Assembly: GCA_964020085.1 (NCBI GenBank)
Contig: CAXHUQ010000366.1
Location: forward strand, 39,052-103,051
Length of the DNA stretch: 64,000 nt
Reading direction: 5' to 3'
From: Micromussa lordhowensis
Lineage: Eukaryota > Cnidaria > Anthozoa > Scleractinia > Lobophylliidae
Shown here: positions 8,859 through 23,033 of the stretch, piece by piece
Numbering within the stretch: position 1 is the stretch's first letter
How the letters are laid out: every line of letters begins with the position of its first letter
Position numbers and translations under genes: made by a program
Notes under the pieces: model-generated
Seen by the model: the letters and a program-made list of their open reading frames with translations, nothing else
What the model was told of the DNA's origin: nothing
Databases searched by the model: none

Positions 8859-10634
8859 ATATTCCCAAGGGACGTCAGGGTGGCCAAATGGTTAACGTGG
8901 TGCGCTACGAAGACAGCGAAGGTCGCAGGTCGTGGGTTCGAATCACACTACCGCATAGGGGTTATTCTCAAACTGGCTTGGGGGCCGAATAACCTCTCCC
9001 CGGCTACGTGGTACGTGGAGATTTGGGTCTGCGAACAAGGAATTACTCTCAAACTGGCTTGGGGGCCGAGTAATTCCTCCCCCAAGAAGTCCTGCGAGGT
9101 TTTTTTGGTTTTTATTTCTGCTTGTCTTGATTTTCCTGATCATTTTTTTTTTCCTTTTTCCTGCTCGTAATTCCTTGTTAGTTTTCCTTTTCCCTACTTT
9201 CGGTATTTTTTTAACTTTTCATCAGCGCTAGAAACGGAAAAACAAGAAGCGTTTTGCGGCATTATGGCTTCCTAAGATTTTTAATTTAGCCCGCGGTGAA
9301 ATTTTAAGTTACTTTCTTTGTTTTCTTGGCTTAAACTCACTTCTACCAAACATAGGTTGTATTTGATTTTATTTGATGTGACTTGATTGCAGAATAATTC
9401 TTCAATGATCAACTGTTTCATCAAGTCGCAACCTGCCAGAAACTACATTATCGCGTGTTCAGTGTACTATTTCTTTGGCATTTGAGATCATCTGGTTCAG
9501 AGCGACAACAACGTTTGAACTCCACGAGGGTGTTCACGTCTTAAAACATGGCCACGAACAGAGTGAAAGGAAATCTCGTCAAAGACCGACCGATCGTGAG
9601 TAGCATTTCCTTGCTTTCTCCAATTGAGGCGTTTTCGGGCTAGCTAACTATGAGAAAAAACTGTCTGTCATTCGCTAGCGGGAGAGAGATTTGTTTGTGT
9701 GACTACCGGTCGATGATCATTGACGTAGGGACAACATACGGAGTGTTCGCTTACTCCTAATTGTGGCCTAGTTTGCTTAAAGTTCAATCGATTCTCGATG
9801 TACGAAGCTCTTGTTCGGTCCATTTAGGACGATGCAGGCCTTCACAGAAAGCCATAGTTCAGCTCTCCGCTGCGGTTTTGATATGTGGAGGTTTGTGTTG
9901 ACAAGACGCGAACTTTTTGTTGGAAGCACGGTTATTTTAATTGTACAATTCCTGATTGGATGAAAAGACGTTGGATGTAGTCTTTTTGGCCTCAAAAGCC
10001 ATACAGGAGAGTAATTTCCTTTTAGATGGAGATGCGCAGATGGTACTCTCGAGACGACATGGCCATATTTATGCACAGTTATATATTTCGGTGCATAGTC
10101 TTAACACGGTATTCATAACATCAGACATACATCAGTTAAAAAAAAGAAAATAGGTTGTAGCGTGAACTCACTACCAGTCTATAGCCATTCAAAGTTATTT
10201 CGTGTAGTAGCACATTGATAAAGAAGGAATTACTCTGTCTTTAAGATACACAGAGCTAAATTCCTCGGCAAAGGGACGTTTCCAGCATTCAGCTGGATCC
10301 AACAATCCCAACAAGCCCGGAAGGGGCTGGCTGGCTGGCTGTCTGCCTGCCTGCCTGCCTGCCAACGAAATGGCTTGGGTGCAAACTGTGTCGATGAACG
10401 GGAACGTCCAACACATGTGGGATGCGTTGTCTGTAATACTTAAAATAAACTCACGACAGCTGAAAAACAACGCATTTCAATTCTCTTGGCAGTCTAGCAA
10501 CTTGCCAAGCTCTATGCTGATCTATCGAACTAACAATTTGCTTGAATCTAGTCCATTTTAACTTGTCTGACATGCACGCACTCTCAGTCGGACCTCCAAA
10601 CTTCAAAAACTATCCACCCCGACTATTTATGCTA
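8859..10634 (+). repeat. Unit 6 (1,776 bp)
   Basis: T tract of 10 and one extra GCCT (10325-10363). Candidate Pol III RNA at 8874-9106. Confidence 0.97.
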
Positions 10635-12406
10635 ATATTCCCAAGGGACGTCAGGGTGGCCAAATGGTTAACGTGGTGCGCTACGAAGACAGCGAAGGTC
10701 GCAGGTCGTGGGTTCGAATCACACTACCGCATAGGGGTTATTCTCAAACTGGCTTGGGGGCCGAATAACCTCTCCCCGGCTACGTGGTACGTGGAGATTT
10801 GGGTCTGCGAACAAGGAATTACTCTCAAACTGGCTTGGGGGCCGAGTAATTCCTCCCCCAAGAAGTCCTGCGAGGTTTTTTTGGTTTTTATTTCTGCTTG
10901 TCTTGATTTTCCTGATCATTTTTTTTTTCCTTTTTCCTGCTCGTAATTCCTTGTTAGTTTTCCTTTTCCCTACTTTCGGTATTTTTTTAACTTTTCATCA
11001 GCGCTAGAAACGGAAAAACAAGAAGCGTTTTGCGGCATTATGGCTTCCTAAGATTTTTAATTTAGCCCGCGGTGAAATTTTAAGTTACTTTCTTTGTTTT
11101 CTTGGCTTAAACTCACTTCTACCAAACATAGGTTGTATTTGATTTTATTTGATGTGACTTGATTGCAGAATAATTCTTCAATGATCAACTGTTTCATCAA
11201 GTCGCAACCTGCCAGAAACTACATTATCGCGTGTTCAGTGTACTATTTCTTTGGCATTTGAGATCATCTGGTTCAGAGCGACAACAACGTTTGAACTCCA
11301 CGAGGGTGTTCACGTCTTAAAACATGGCCACGAACAGAGTGAAAGGAAATCTCGTCAAAGACCGACCGATCGTGAGTAGCATTTCCTTGCTTTCTCCAAT
11401 TGAGGCGTTTTCGGGCTAGCTAACTATGAGAAAAAACTGTCTGTCATTCGCTAGCGGGAGAGAGATTTGTTTGTGTGACTACCGGTCGATGATCATTGAC
11501 GTAGGGACAACATACGGAGTGTTCGCTTACTCCTAATTGTGGCCTAGTTTGCTTAAAGTTCAATCGATTCTCGATGTACGAAGCTCTTGTTCGGTCCATT
11601 TAGGACGATGCAGGCCTTCACAGAAAGCCATAGTTCAGCTCTCCGCTGCGGTTTTGATATGTGGAGGTTTGTGTTGACAAGACGCGAACTTTTTGTTGGA
11701 AGCACGGTTATTTTAATTGTACAATTCCTGATTGGATGAAAAGACGTTGGATGTAGTCTTTTTGGCCTCAAAAGCCATACAGGAGAGTAATTTCCTTTTA
11801 GATGGAGATGCGCAGATGGTACTCTCGAGACGACATGGCCATATTTATGCACAGTTATATATTTCGGTGCATAGTCTTAACACGGTATTCATAACATCAG
11901 ACATACATCAGTTAAAAAAAAGAAAATAGGTTGTAGCGTGAACTCACTACCAGTCTATAGCCATTCAAAGTTATTTCGTGTAGTAGCACATTGATAAAGA
12001 AGGAATTACTCTGTCTTTAAGATACACAGAGCTAAATTCCTCGGCAAAGGGACGTTTCCAGCATTCAGCTGGATCCAACAATCCCAACAAGCCCGGAAGG
12101 GGCTGGCTGGCTGGCTGTCTGCCTGCCTGCCTGCCAACGAAATGGCTTGGGTGCAAACTGTGTCGATGAACGGGAACGTCCAACACATGTGGGATGCGTT
12201 GTCTGTAATACTTAAAATAAACTCACGACAGCTGAAAAACAACGCATTTCAATTCTCTTGGCAGTCTAGCAACTTGCCAAGCTCTATGCTGATCTATCGA
12301 ACTAACAATTTGCTTGAATCTAGTCCATTTTAACTTGTCTGACATGCACGCACTCTCAGTCGGACCTCCAAACTTCAAAAACTATCCACCCCGACTATTT
12401 ATGCTA
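10635..12406 (+). repeat. Unit 7 (1,772 bp)
   Basis: T tract of 10 (10919-10928). Candidate Pol III RNA at 10650-10882. Confidence 0.97.
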
Positions 12407-14178
12407 ATATTCCCAAGGGACGTCAGGGTGGCCAAATGGTTAACGTGGTGCGCTACGAAGACAGCGAAGGTCGCAGGTCGTGGGTTCGAATCACACTACC
12501 GCATAGGGGTTATTCTCAAACTGGCTTGGGGTCCGAATAACCTCTCCCCGGCTACGTGGTACGTGGAGATTTGGGTCTGCGAACAAGGAATTACTCTCAA
12601 ACTGGCTTGGGGGCCGAGTAATTCCTCCCCCAAGAAGTCCTGCGAGGTTTTTTTGGTTTTTATTTCTGCTTGTCTTGATTTTCCTGATCATTTTTTTTTT
12701 CCTTTTTCCTGCTCGTAATTCCTTGTTAGTTTTCCTTTTCCCTACTTTCGGTATTTTTTTAACTTTTCATCAGCGCTAGAAACGGAAAAACAAGAAGCGT
12801 TTTGCGGCATTATGGCTTCCTAAGATTTTTAATTTAGCCCGCGGTGAAATTTTAAGTTACTTTCTTTGTTTTCTTGGCTTAAACTCACTTCTACCAAACA
12901 TAGGTTGTATTTGATTTTATTTGATGTGACTTGATTGCAGAATAATTCTTCAATGATCAACTGTTTCATCAAGTCGCAACCTGCCAGAAACTACATTATC
13001 GCGTGTTCAGTGTACTATTTCTTTGGCATTTGAGATCATCTGGTTCAGAGCGACAACAACGTTTGAACTCCACGAGGGTGTTCACGTCTTAAAACATGGC
13101 CACGAACAGAGTGAAAGGAAATCTCGTCAAAGACCGACCGATCGTGAGTAGCATTTCCTTGCTTTCTCCAATTGAGGCGTTTTCGGGCTAGCTAACTATG
13201 AGAAAAAACTGTCTGTCATTCGCTAGCGGGAGAGAGATTTGTTTGTGTGACTACCGGTCGATGATCATTGACGTAGGGACAACATACGGAGTGTTCGCTT
13301 ACTCCTAATTGTGGCCTAGTTTGCTTAAAGTTCAATCGATTCTCGATGTACGAAGCTCTTGTTCGGTCCATTTAGGACGATGCAGGCCTTCACAGAAAGC
13401 CATAGTTCAGCTCTCCGCTGCGGTTTTGATATGTGGAGGTTTGTGTTGACAAGACGCGAACTTTTTGTTGGAAGCACGGTTATTTTAATTGTACAATTCC
13501 TGATTGGATGAAAAGACGTTGGATGTAGTCTTTTTGGCCTCAAAAGCCATACAGGAGAGTAATTTCCTTTTAGATGGAGATGCGCAGATGGTACTCTCGA
13601 GACGACATGGCCATATTTATGCACAGTTATATATTTCGGTGCATAGTCTTAACACGGTATTCATAACATCAGACATACATCAGTTAAAAAAAAGAAAATA
13701 GGTTGTAGCGTGAACTCACTACCAGTCTATAGCCATTCAAAGTTATTTCGTGTAGTAGCACATTGATAAAGAAGGAATTACTCTGTCTTTAAGATACACA
13801 GAGCTAAATTCCTCGGCAAAGGGACGTTTCCAGCATTCAGCTGGATCCAACAATCCCAACAAGCCCGGAAGGGGCTGGCTGGCTGGCTGTCTGCCTGCCT
13901 GCCTGCCAACGAAATGGCTTGGGTGCAAACTGTGTCGATGAACGGGAACGTCCAACACATGTGGGATGCGTTGTCTGTAATACTTAAAATAAACTCACGA
14001 CAGCTGAAAAACAACGCATTTCAATTCTCTTGGCAGTCTAGCAACTTGCCAAGCTCTATGCTGATCTATCGAACTAACAATTTGCTTGAATCTAGTCCAT
14101 TTTAACTTGTCTGACATGCACGCACTCTCAGTCGGACCTCCAAACTTCAAAAACTATCCACCCCGACTATTTATGCTA
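12407..14178 (+). repeat. Unit 8 (1,772 bp)
   Basis: T tract of 10 (12691-12700) and T at 12532 in the loop of hairpin 1. Candidate Pol III RNA at 12422-12654. Confidence 0.97.
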
Positions 14179-15949
14179 ATATTCCCAAGGGACGTCAGGG
14201 TGGCCAAATGGTTAACGTGGTGCGCTACGAAGACAGCGAAGGTCGCAGGTCGTGGGTTCGAATCACACTACCGCATAGGGGTTATTCTCAAACTGGCTTG
14301 GGGGCCGAATAACCTCTCCCCGGCTACGTGGTACGTGGAGATTTGGGTCTGCGAACAAGGAATTACTCTCAAACTGGCTTGGGGGCCGAGTAATTCCTCC
14401 CCCAAGAAGTCCTGCGAGGTTTTTTTGGTTTTTATTTCTGCTTGTCTTGATTTTCCTGATCATTTTTTTTTCCTTTTTCCTGCTCGTAATTCCTTGTTAG
14501 TTTTCCTTTTCCCTACTTTCGGTATTTTTTTAACTTTTCATCAGCGCTAGAAACGGAAAAACAAGAAGCGTTTTGCGGCATTATGGCTTCCTAAGATTTT
14601 TAATTTAGCCCGCGGTGAAATTTTAAGTTACTTTCTTTGTTTTCTTGGCTTAAACTCACTTCTACCAAACATAGGTTGTATTTGATTTTATTTGATGTGA
14701 CTTGATTGCAGAATAATTCTTCAATGATCAACTGTTTCATCAAGTCGCAACCTGCCAGAAACTACATTATCGCGTGTTCAGTGTACTATTTCTTTGGCAT
14801 TTGAGATCATCTGGTTCAGAGCGACAACAACGTTTGAACTCCACGAGGGTGTTCACGTCTTAAAACATGGCCACGAACAGAGTGAAAGGAAATCTCGTCA
14901 AAGACCGACCGATCGTGAGTAGCATTTCCTTGCTTTCTCCAATTGAGGCGTTTTCGGGCTAGCTAACTATGAGAAAAAACTGTCTGTCATTCGCTAGCGG
15001 GAGAGAGATTTGTTTGTGTGACTACCGGTCGATGATCATTGACGTAGGGACAACATACGGAGTGTTCGCTTACTCCTAATTGTGGCCTAGTTTGCTTAAA
15101 GTTCAATCGATTCTCGATGTACGAAGCTCTTGTTCGGTCCATTTAGGACGATGCAGGCCTTCACAGAAAGCCATAGTTCAGCTCTCCGCTGCGGTTTTGA
15201 TATGTGGAGGTTTGTGTTGACAAGACGCGAACTTTTTGTTGGAAGCACGGTTATTTTAATTGTACAATTCCTGATTGGATGAAAAGACGTTGGATGTAGT
15301 CTTTTTGGCCTCAAAAGCCATACAGGAGAGTAATTTCCTTTTAGATGGAGATGCGCAGATGGTACTCTCGAGACGACATGGCCATATTTATGCACAGTTA
15401 TATATTTCGGTGCATAGTCTTAACACGGTATTCATAACATCAGACATACATCAGTTAAAAAAAAGAAAATAGGTTGTAGCGTGAACTCACTACCAGTCTA
15501 TAGCCATTCAAAGTTATTTCGTGTAGTAGCACATTGATAAAGAAGGAATTACTCTGTCTTTAAGATACACAGAGCTAAATTCCTCGGCAAAGGGACGTTT
15601 CCAGCATTCAGCTGGATCCAACAATCCCAACAAGCCCGGAAGGGGCTGGCTGGCTGGCTGTCTGCCTGCCTGCCTGCCAACGAAATGGCTTGGGTGCAAA
15701 CTGTGTCGATGAACGGGAACGTCCAACACATGTGGGATGCGTTGTCTGTAATACTTAAAATAAACTCACGACAGCTGAAAAACAACGCATTTCAATTCTC
15801 TTGGCAGTCTAGCAACTTGCCAAGCTCTATGCTGATCTATCGAACTAACAATTTGCTTGAATCTAGTCCATTTTAACTTGTCTGACATGCACGCACTCTC
15901 AGTCGGACCTCCAAACTTCAAAAACTATCCACCCCGACTATTTATGCTA
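14179..15949 (+). repeat. Unit 9 (1,771 bp)
   Basis: Consensus-like. Candidate Pol III RNA at 14194-14426. Confidence 0.97.
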
Positions 15950-17720
15950 ATATTCCCAAGGGACGTCAGGGTGGCCAAATGGTTAACGTGGTGCGCTACG
16001 AAGACAGCGAAGGTCGCAGGTCGTGGGTTCGAATCACACTACCGCATAGGGGTTATTCTCAAACTGGCTTGGGGGCCGAATAACCTCTCCCCGGCTACGT
16101 GGTACGTGGAGATTTGGGTCTGCGAACAAGGAATTACTCTCAAACTGGCTTGGGGGCCGAGTAATTCCTCCCCCAAGAAGTCCTGCGAGGTTTTTTTGGT
16201 TTTTATTTCTGCTTGTCTTGATTTTCCTGATCATTTTTTTTTCCTTTTTCCTGCTCGTAATTCCTTGTTAGTTTTCCTTTTCCCTACTTTCGGTATTTTT
16301 TTAACTTTTCATCAGCGCTAGAAACGGAAAAACAAGAAGCGTTTTGCGGCATTATGGCTTCCTAAGATTTTTAATTTAGCCCGCGGTGAAATTTTAAGTT
16401 ACTTTCTTTGTTTTCTTGGCTTAAACTCACTTCTACCAAACATAGGTTGTATTTGATTTTATTTGATGTGACTTGATTGCAGAATAATTCTTCAATGATC
16501 AACTGTTTCATCAAGTCGCAACCTGCCAGAAACTACATTATCGCGTGTTCAGTGTACTATTTCTTTGGCATTTGAGATCATCTGGTTCAGAGCGACAACA
16601 ACGTTTGAACTCCACGAGGGTGTTCACGTCTTAAAACATGGCCACGAACAGAGTGAAAGGAAATCTCGTCAAAGACCGACCGATCGTGAGTAGCATTTCC
16701 TTGCTTTCTCCAATTGAGGCGTTTTCGGGCTAGCTAACTATGAGAAAAAACTGTCTGTCATTCGCTAGCGGGAGAGAGATTTGTTTGTGTGACTACCGGT
16801 CGATGATCATTGACGTAGGGACAACATACGGAGTGTTCGCTTACTCCTAATTGTGGCCTAGTTTGCTTAAAGTTCAATCGATTCTCGATGTACGAAGCTC
16901 TTGTTCGGTCCATTTAGGACGATGCAGGCCTTCACAGAAAGCCATAGTTCAGCTCTCCGCTGCGGTTTTGATATGTGGAGGTTTGTGTTGACAAGACGCG
17001 AACTTTTTGTTGGAAGCACGGTTATTTTAATTGTACAATTCCTGATTGGATGAAAAGACGTTGGATGTAGTCTTTTTGGCCTCAAAAGCCATACAGGAGA
17101 GTAATTTCCTTTTAGATGGAGATGCGCAGATGGTACTCTCGAGACGACATGGCCATATTTATGCACAGTTATATATTTCGGTGCATAGTCTTAACACGGT
17201 ATTCATAACATCAGACATACATCAGTTAAAAAAAAGAAAATAGGTTGTAGCGTGAACTCACTACCAGTCTATAGCCATTCAAAGTTATTTCGTGTAGTAG
17301 CACATTGATAAAGAAGGAATTACTCTGTCTTTAAGATACACAGAGCTAAATTCCTCGGCAAAGGGACGTTTCCAGCATTCAGCTGGATCCAACAATCCCA
17401 ACAAGCCCGGAAGGGGCTGGCTGGCTGGCTGTCTGCCTGCCTGCCTGCCAACGAAATGGCTTGGGTGCAAACTGTGTCGATGAACGGGAACGTCCAACAC
17501 ATGTGGGATGCGTTGTCTGTAATACTTAAAATAAACTCACGACAGCTGAAAAACAACGCATTTCAATTCTCTTGGCAGTCTAGCAACTTGCCAAGCTCTA
17601 TGCTGATCTATCGAACTAACAATTTGCTTGAATCTAGTCCATTTTAACTTGTCTGACATGCACGCACTCTCAGTCGGACCTCCAAACTTCAAAAACTATC
17701 CACCCCGACTATTTATGCTA
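15950..17720 (+). repeat. Unit 10 (1,771 bp)
   Basis: Consensus-like. Candidate Pol III RNA at 15965-16197. Confidence 0.97.
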
Positions 17721-19491
17721 ATATTCCCAAGGGACGTCAGGGTGGCCAAATGGTTAACGTGGTGCGCTACGAAGACAGCGAAGGTCGCAGGTCGTGGGTT
17801 CGAATCACACTACCGCATAGGGGTTATTCTCAAACTGGCTTGGGGGCCGAATAACCTCTCCCCGGCTACGTGGTACGTGGAGATTTGGGTCTGCGAACAA
17901 GGAATTACTCTCAAACTGGCTTGGGGGCCGAGTAATTCCTCCCCCAAGAAGTCCTGCGAGGTTTTTTTGGTTTTTATTTCTGCTTGTCTTGATTTTCCTG
18001 ATCATTTTTTTTTCCTTTTTCCTGCTCGTAATTCCTTGTTAGTTTTCCTTTTCCCTACTTTCGGTATTTTTTTAACTTTTCATCAGCGCTAGAAACGGAA
18101 AAACAAGAAGCGTTTTGCGGCATTATGGCTTCCTAAGATTTTTAATTTAGCCCGCGGTGAAATTTTAAGTTACTTTCTTTGTTTTCTTGGCTTAAACTCA
18201 CTTCTACCAAACATAGGTTGTATTTGATTTTATTTGATGTGACTTGATTGCAGAATAATTCTTCAATGATCAACTGTTTCATCAAGTCGCAACCTGCCAG
18301 AAACTACATTATCGCGTGTTCAGTGTACTATTTCTTTGGCATTTGAGATCATCTGGTTCAGAGCGACAACAACGTTTGAACTCCACGAGGGTGTTCACGT
18401 CTTAAAACATGGCCACGAACAGAGTGAAAGGAAATCTCGTCAAAGACCGACCGATCGTGAGTAGCATTTCCTTGCTTTCTCCAATTGAGGCGTTTTCGGG
18501 CTAGCTAACTATGAGAAAAAACTGTCTGTCATTCGCTAGCGGGAGAGAGATTTGTTTGTGTGACTACCGGTCGATGATCATTGACGTAGGGACAACATAC
18601 GGAGTGTTCGCTTACTCCTAATTGTGGCCTAGTTTGCTTAAAGTTCAATCGATTCTCGATGTACGAAGCTCTTGTTCGGTCCATTTAGGACGATGCAGGC
18701 CTTCACAGAAAGCCATAGTTCAGCTCTCCGCTGCGGTTTTGATATGTGGAGGTTTGTGTTGACAAGACGCGAACTTTTTGTTGGAAGCACGGTTATTTTA
18801 ATTGTACAATTCCTGATTGGATGAAAAGACGTTGGATGTAGTCTTTTTGGCCTCAAAAGCCATACAGGAGAGTAATTTCCTTTTAGATGGAGATGCGCAG
18901 ATGGTACTCTCGAGACGACATGGCCATATTTATGCACAGTTATATATTTCGGTGCATAGTCTTAACACGGTATTCATAACATCAGACATACATCAGTTAA
19001 AAAAAAGAAAATAGGTTGTAGCGTGAACTCACTACCAGTCTATAGCCATTCAAAGTTATTTCGTGTAGTAGCACATTGATAAAGAAGGAATTACTCTGTC
19101 TTTAAGATACACAGAGCTAAATTCCTCGGCAAAGGGACGTTTCCAGCATTCAGCTGGATCCAACAATCCCAACAAGCCCGGAAGGGGCTGGCTGGCTGGC
19201 TGTCTGCCTGCCTGCCTGCCAACGAAATGGCTTGGGTGCAAACTGTGTCGATGAACGGGAACGTCCAACACATGTGGGATGCGTTGTCTGTAATACTTAA
19301 AATAAACTCACGACAGCTGAAAAACAACGCATTTCAATTCTCTTGGCAGTCTAGCAACTTGCCAAGCTCTATGCTGATCTATCGAACTAACAATTTGCTT
19401 GAATCTAGTCCATTTTAACTTGTCTGACATGCACGCACTCTCAGTCGGACCTCCAAACTTCAAAAACTATCCACCCCGACTATTTATGCTA
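17721..19491 (+). repeat. Unit 11 (1,771 bp)
   Basis: Consensus-like. Candidate Pol III RNA at 17736-17968. Confidence 0.97.
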
Positions 19492-21262
19492 ATATTCCCA
19501 AGGGACGTCAGGGTGGCCAAATGGTTAACGTGGTGCGCTACGAAGACAGCGAAGGTCGCAGGTCGTGGGTTCGAATCACACTACCGCATAGGGGTTATTC
19601 TCAAACTGGCTTGGGGGCCGAATAACCTCTCCCCGGCTACGTGGTACGTGGAGATTTGGGTCTGCGAACAAGGAATTACTCTCAAACTGGCTTGGGGGCC
19701 GAGTAATTCCTCCCCCAAGAAGTCCTGCGAGGTTTTTTTGGTTTTTATTTCTGCTTGTCTTGATTTTCCTGATCATTTTTTTTTCCTTTTTCCTGCTCGT
19801 AATTCCTTGTTAGTTTTCCTTTTCCCTACTTTCGGTATTTTTTTAACTTTTCATCAGCGCTAGAAACGGAAAAACAAGAAGCGTTTTGCGGCATTATGGC
19901 TTCCTAAGATTTTTAATTTAGCCCGCGGTGAAATTTTAAGTTACTTTCTTTGTTTTCTTGGCTTAAACTCACTTCTACCAAACATAGGTTGTATTTGATT
20001 TTATTTGATGTGACTTGACTGCAGAATAATTCTTCAATGATCAACTGTTTCATCAAGTCGCAACCTGCCAGAAACTACATTATCGCGTGTTCAGTGTACT
20101 ATTTCTTTGGCATTTGAGATCATCTGGTTCAGAGCGACAACAACGTTTGAACTCCACGAGGGTGTTCACGTCTTAAAACATGGCCACGAACAGAGTGAAA
20201 GGAAATCTCGTCAAAGACCGACCGATCGTGAGTAGCATTTCCTTGCTTTCTCCAATTGAGGCGTTTTCGGGCTAGCTAACTATGAGAAAAAACTGTCTGT
20301 CATTCGCTAGCGGGAGAGAGATTTGTTTGTGTGACTACCGGTCGATGATCATTGACGTAGGGACAACATACGGAGTGTTCGCTTACTCCTAATTGTGGCC
20401 TAGTTTGCTTAAAGTTCAATCGATTCTCGATGTACGAAGCTCTTGTTCGGTCCATTTAGGACGATGCAGGCCTTCACAGAAAGCCATAGTTCAGCTCTCC
20501 GCTGCGGTTTTGATATGTGGAGGTTTGTGTTGACAAGACGCGAACTTTTTGTTGGAAGCACGGTTATTTTAATTGTACAATTCCTGATTGGATGAAAAGA
20601 CGTTGGATGTAGTCTTTTTGGCCTCAAAAGCCATACAGGAGAGTAATTTCCTTTTAGATGGAGATGCGCAGATGGTACTCTCGAGACGACATGGCCATAT
20701 TTATGCACAGTTATATATTTCGGTGCATAGTCTTAACACGGTATTCATAACATCAGACATACATCAGTTAAAAAAAAGAAAATAGGTTGTAGCGTGAACT
20801 CACTACCAGTCTATAGCCATTCAAAGTTATTTCGTGTAGTAGCACATTGATAAAGAAGGAATTACTCTGTCTTTAAGATACACAGAGCTAAATTCCTCGG
20901 CAAAGGGACGTTTCCAGCATTCAGCTGGATCCAACAATCCCAACAAGCCCGGAAGGGGCTGGCTGGCTGGCTGTCTGCCTGCCTGCCTGCCAACGAAATG
21001 GCTTGGGTGCAAACTGTGTCGATGAACGGGAACGTCCAACACATGTGGGATGCGTTGTCTGTAATACTTAAAATAAACTCACGACAGCTGAAAAACAACG
21101 CATTTCAATTCTCTTGGCAGTCTAGCAACTTGCCAAGCTCTATGCTGATCTATCGAACTAACAATTTGCTTGAATCTAGTCCATTTTAACTTGTCTGACA
21201 TGCACGCACTCTCAGTCGGACCTCCAAACTTCAAAAACTATCCACCCCGACTATTTATGCTA
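19492..21262 (+). repeat. Unit 12 (1,771 bp)
   Basis: C at 20019 (GACTGCAG at the acceptor-like site), shared with unit 14 but not unit 13. Candidate Pol III RNA at 19507-19739. Confidence 0.97.
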
Positions 21263-23033
21263 ATATTCCCAAGGGACGTCAGGGTGGCCAAATGGTTAAC
21301 GTGGTGCGCTACGAAGACAGCGAAGGTCGCAGGTCGTGGGTTCGAATCACACTACCGCATAGGGGTTATTCTCAAACTGGCTTGGGGGCCGAATAACCTC
21401 TCCCCGGCTACGTGGTACGTGGAGATTTGGGTCTGCGAACAAGGAATTACTCTCAAACTGGCTTGGGGGCCGAGTAATTCCTCCCCCAAGAAGTCCTGCG
21501 AGGTTTTTTTGGTTTTTATTTCTGCTTGTCTTGATTTTCCTGATCATTTTTTTTTCCTTTTTCCTGCTCGTAATTCCTTGTTAGTTTTCCTTTTCCCTAC
21601 TTTCGGTATTTTTTTAACTTTTCATCAGCGCTAGAAACGGAAAAACAAGAAGCGTTTTGCGGCATTATGGCTTCCTAAGATTTTTAATTTAGCCCGCGGT
21701 GAAATTTTAAGTTACTTTCTTTGTTTTCTTGGCTTAAACTCACTTCTACCAAACATAGGTTGTATTTGATTTTATTTGATGTGACTTGATTGCAGAATAA
21801 TTCTTCAATGATCAACTGTTTCATCAAGTCGCAACCTGCCAGAAACTACATTATCGCGTGTTCAGTGTACTATTTCTTTGGCATTTGAGATCATCTGGTT
21901 CAGAGCGACAACAACGTTTGAACTCCACGAGGGTGTTCACGTCTTAAAACATGGCCACGAACAGAGTGAAAGGAAATCTCGTCAAAGACCGACCGATCGT
22001 GAGTAGCATTTCCTTGCTTTCTCCAATTGAGGCGTTTTCGGGCTAGCTAACTATGAGAAAAAACTGTCTGTCATTCGCTAGCGGGAGAGAGATTTGTTTG
22101 TGTGACTACCGGTCGATGATCATTGACGTAGGGACAACATACGGAGTGTTCGCTTACTCCTAATTGTGGCCTAGTTTGCTTAAAGTTCAATCGATTCTCG
22201 ATGTACGAAGCTCTTGTTCGGTCCATTTAGGACGATGCAGGCCTTCACAGAAAGCCATAGTTCAGCTCTCCGCTGCGGTTTTGATATGTGGAGGTTTGTG
22301 TTGACAAGACGCGAACTTTTTGTTGGAAGCACGGTTATTTTAATTGTACAATTCCTGATTGGATGAAAAGACGTTGGATGTAGTCTTTTTGGCCTCAAAA
22401 GCCATACAGGAGAGTAATTTCCTTTTAGATGGAGATGCGCAGATGGTACTCTCGAGACGACATGGCCATATTTATGCACAGTTATATATTTCGGTGCATA
22501 GTCTTAACACGGTATTCATAACATCAGACATACATCAGTTAAAAAAAAGAAAATAGGTTGTAGCGTGAACTCACTACCAGTCTATAGCCATTCAAAGTTA
22601 TTTCGTGTAGTAGCACATTGATAAAGAAGGAATTACTCTGTCTTTAAGATACACAGAGCTAAATTCCTCGGCAAAGGGACGTTTCCAGCATTCAGCTGGA
22701 TCCAACAATCCCAACAAGCCCGGAAGGGGCTGGCTGGCTGGCTGTCTGCCTGCCTGCCTGCCAACGAAATGGCTTGGGTGCAAACTGTGTCGATGAACGG
22801 GAACGTCCAACACATGTGGGATGCGTTGTCTGTAATACTTAAAATAAACTCACGACAGCTGAAAAACAACGCATTTCAATTCTCTTGGCAGTCTAGCAAC
22901 TTGCCAAGCTCTATGCTGATCTATCGAACTAACAATTTGCTTGAATCTAGTCCATTTTAACTTGTCTGACATGCACGCACTCTCAGTCGAACCTCCAAAC
23001 TTCAAAAACTATCCACCCCGACTATTTATGCTA
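21263..23033 (+). repeat. Unit 13 (1,771 bp)
   Basis: A at 22990 in place of G. Candidate Pol III RNA at 21278-21510. Confidence 0.97.
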
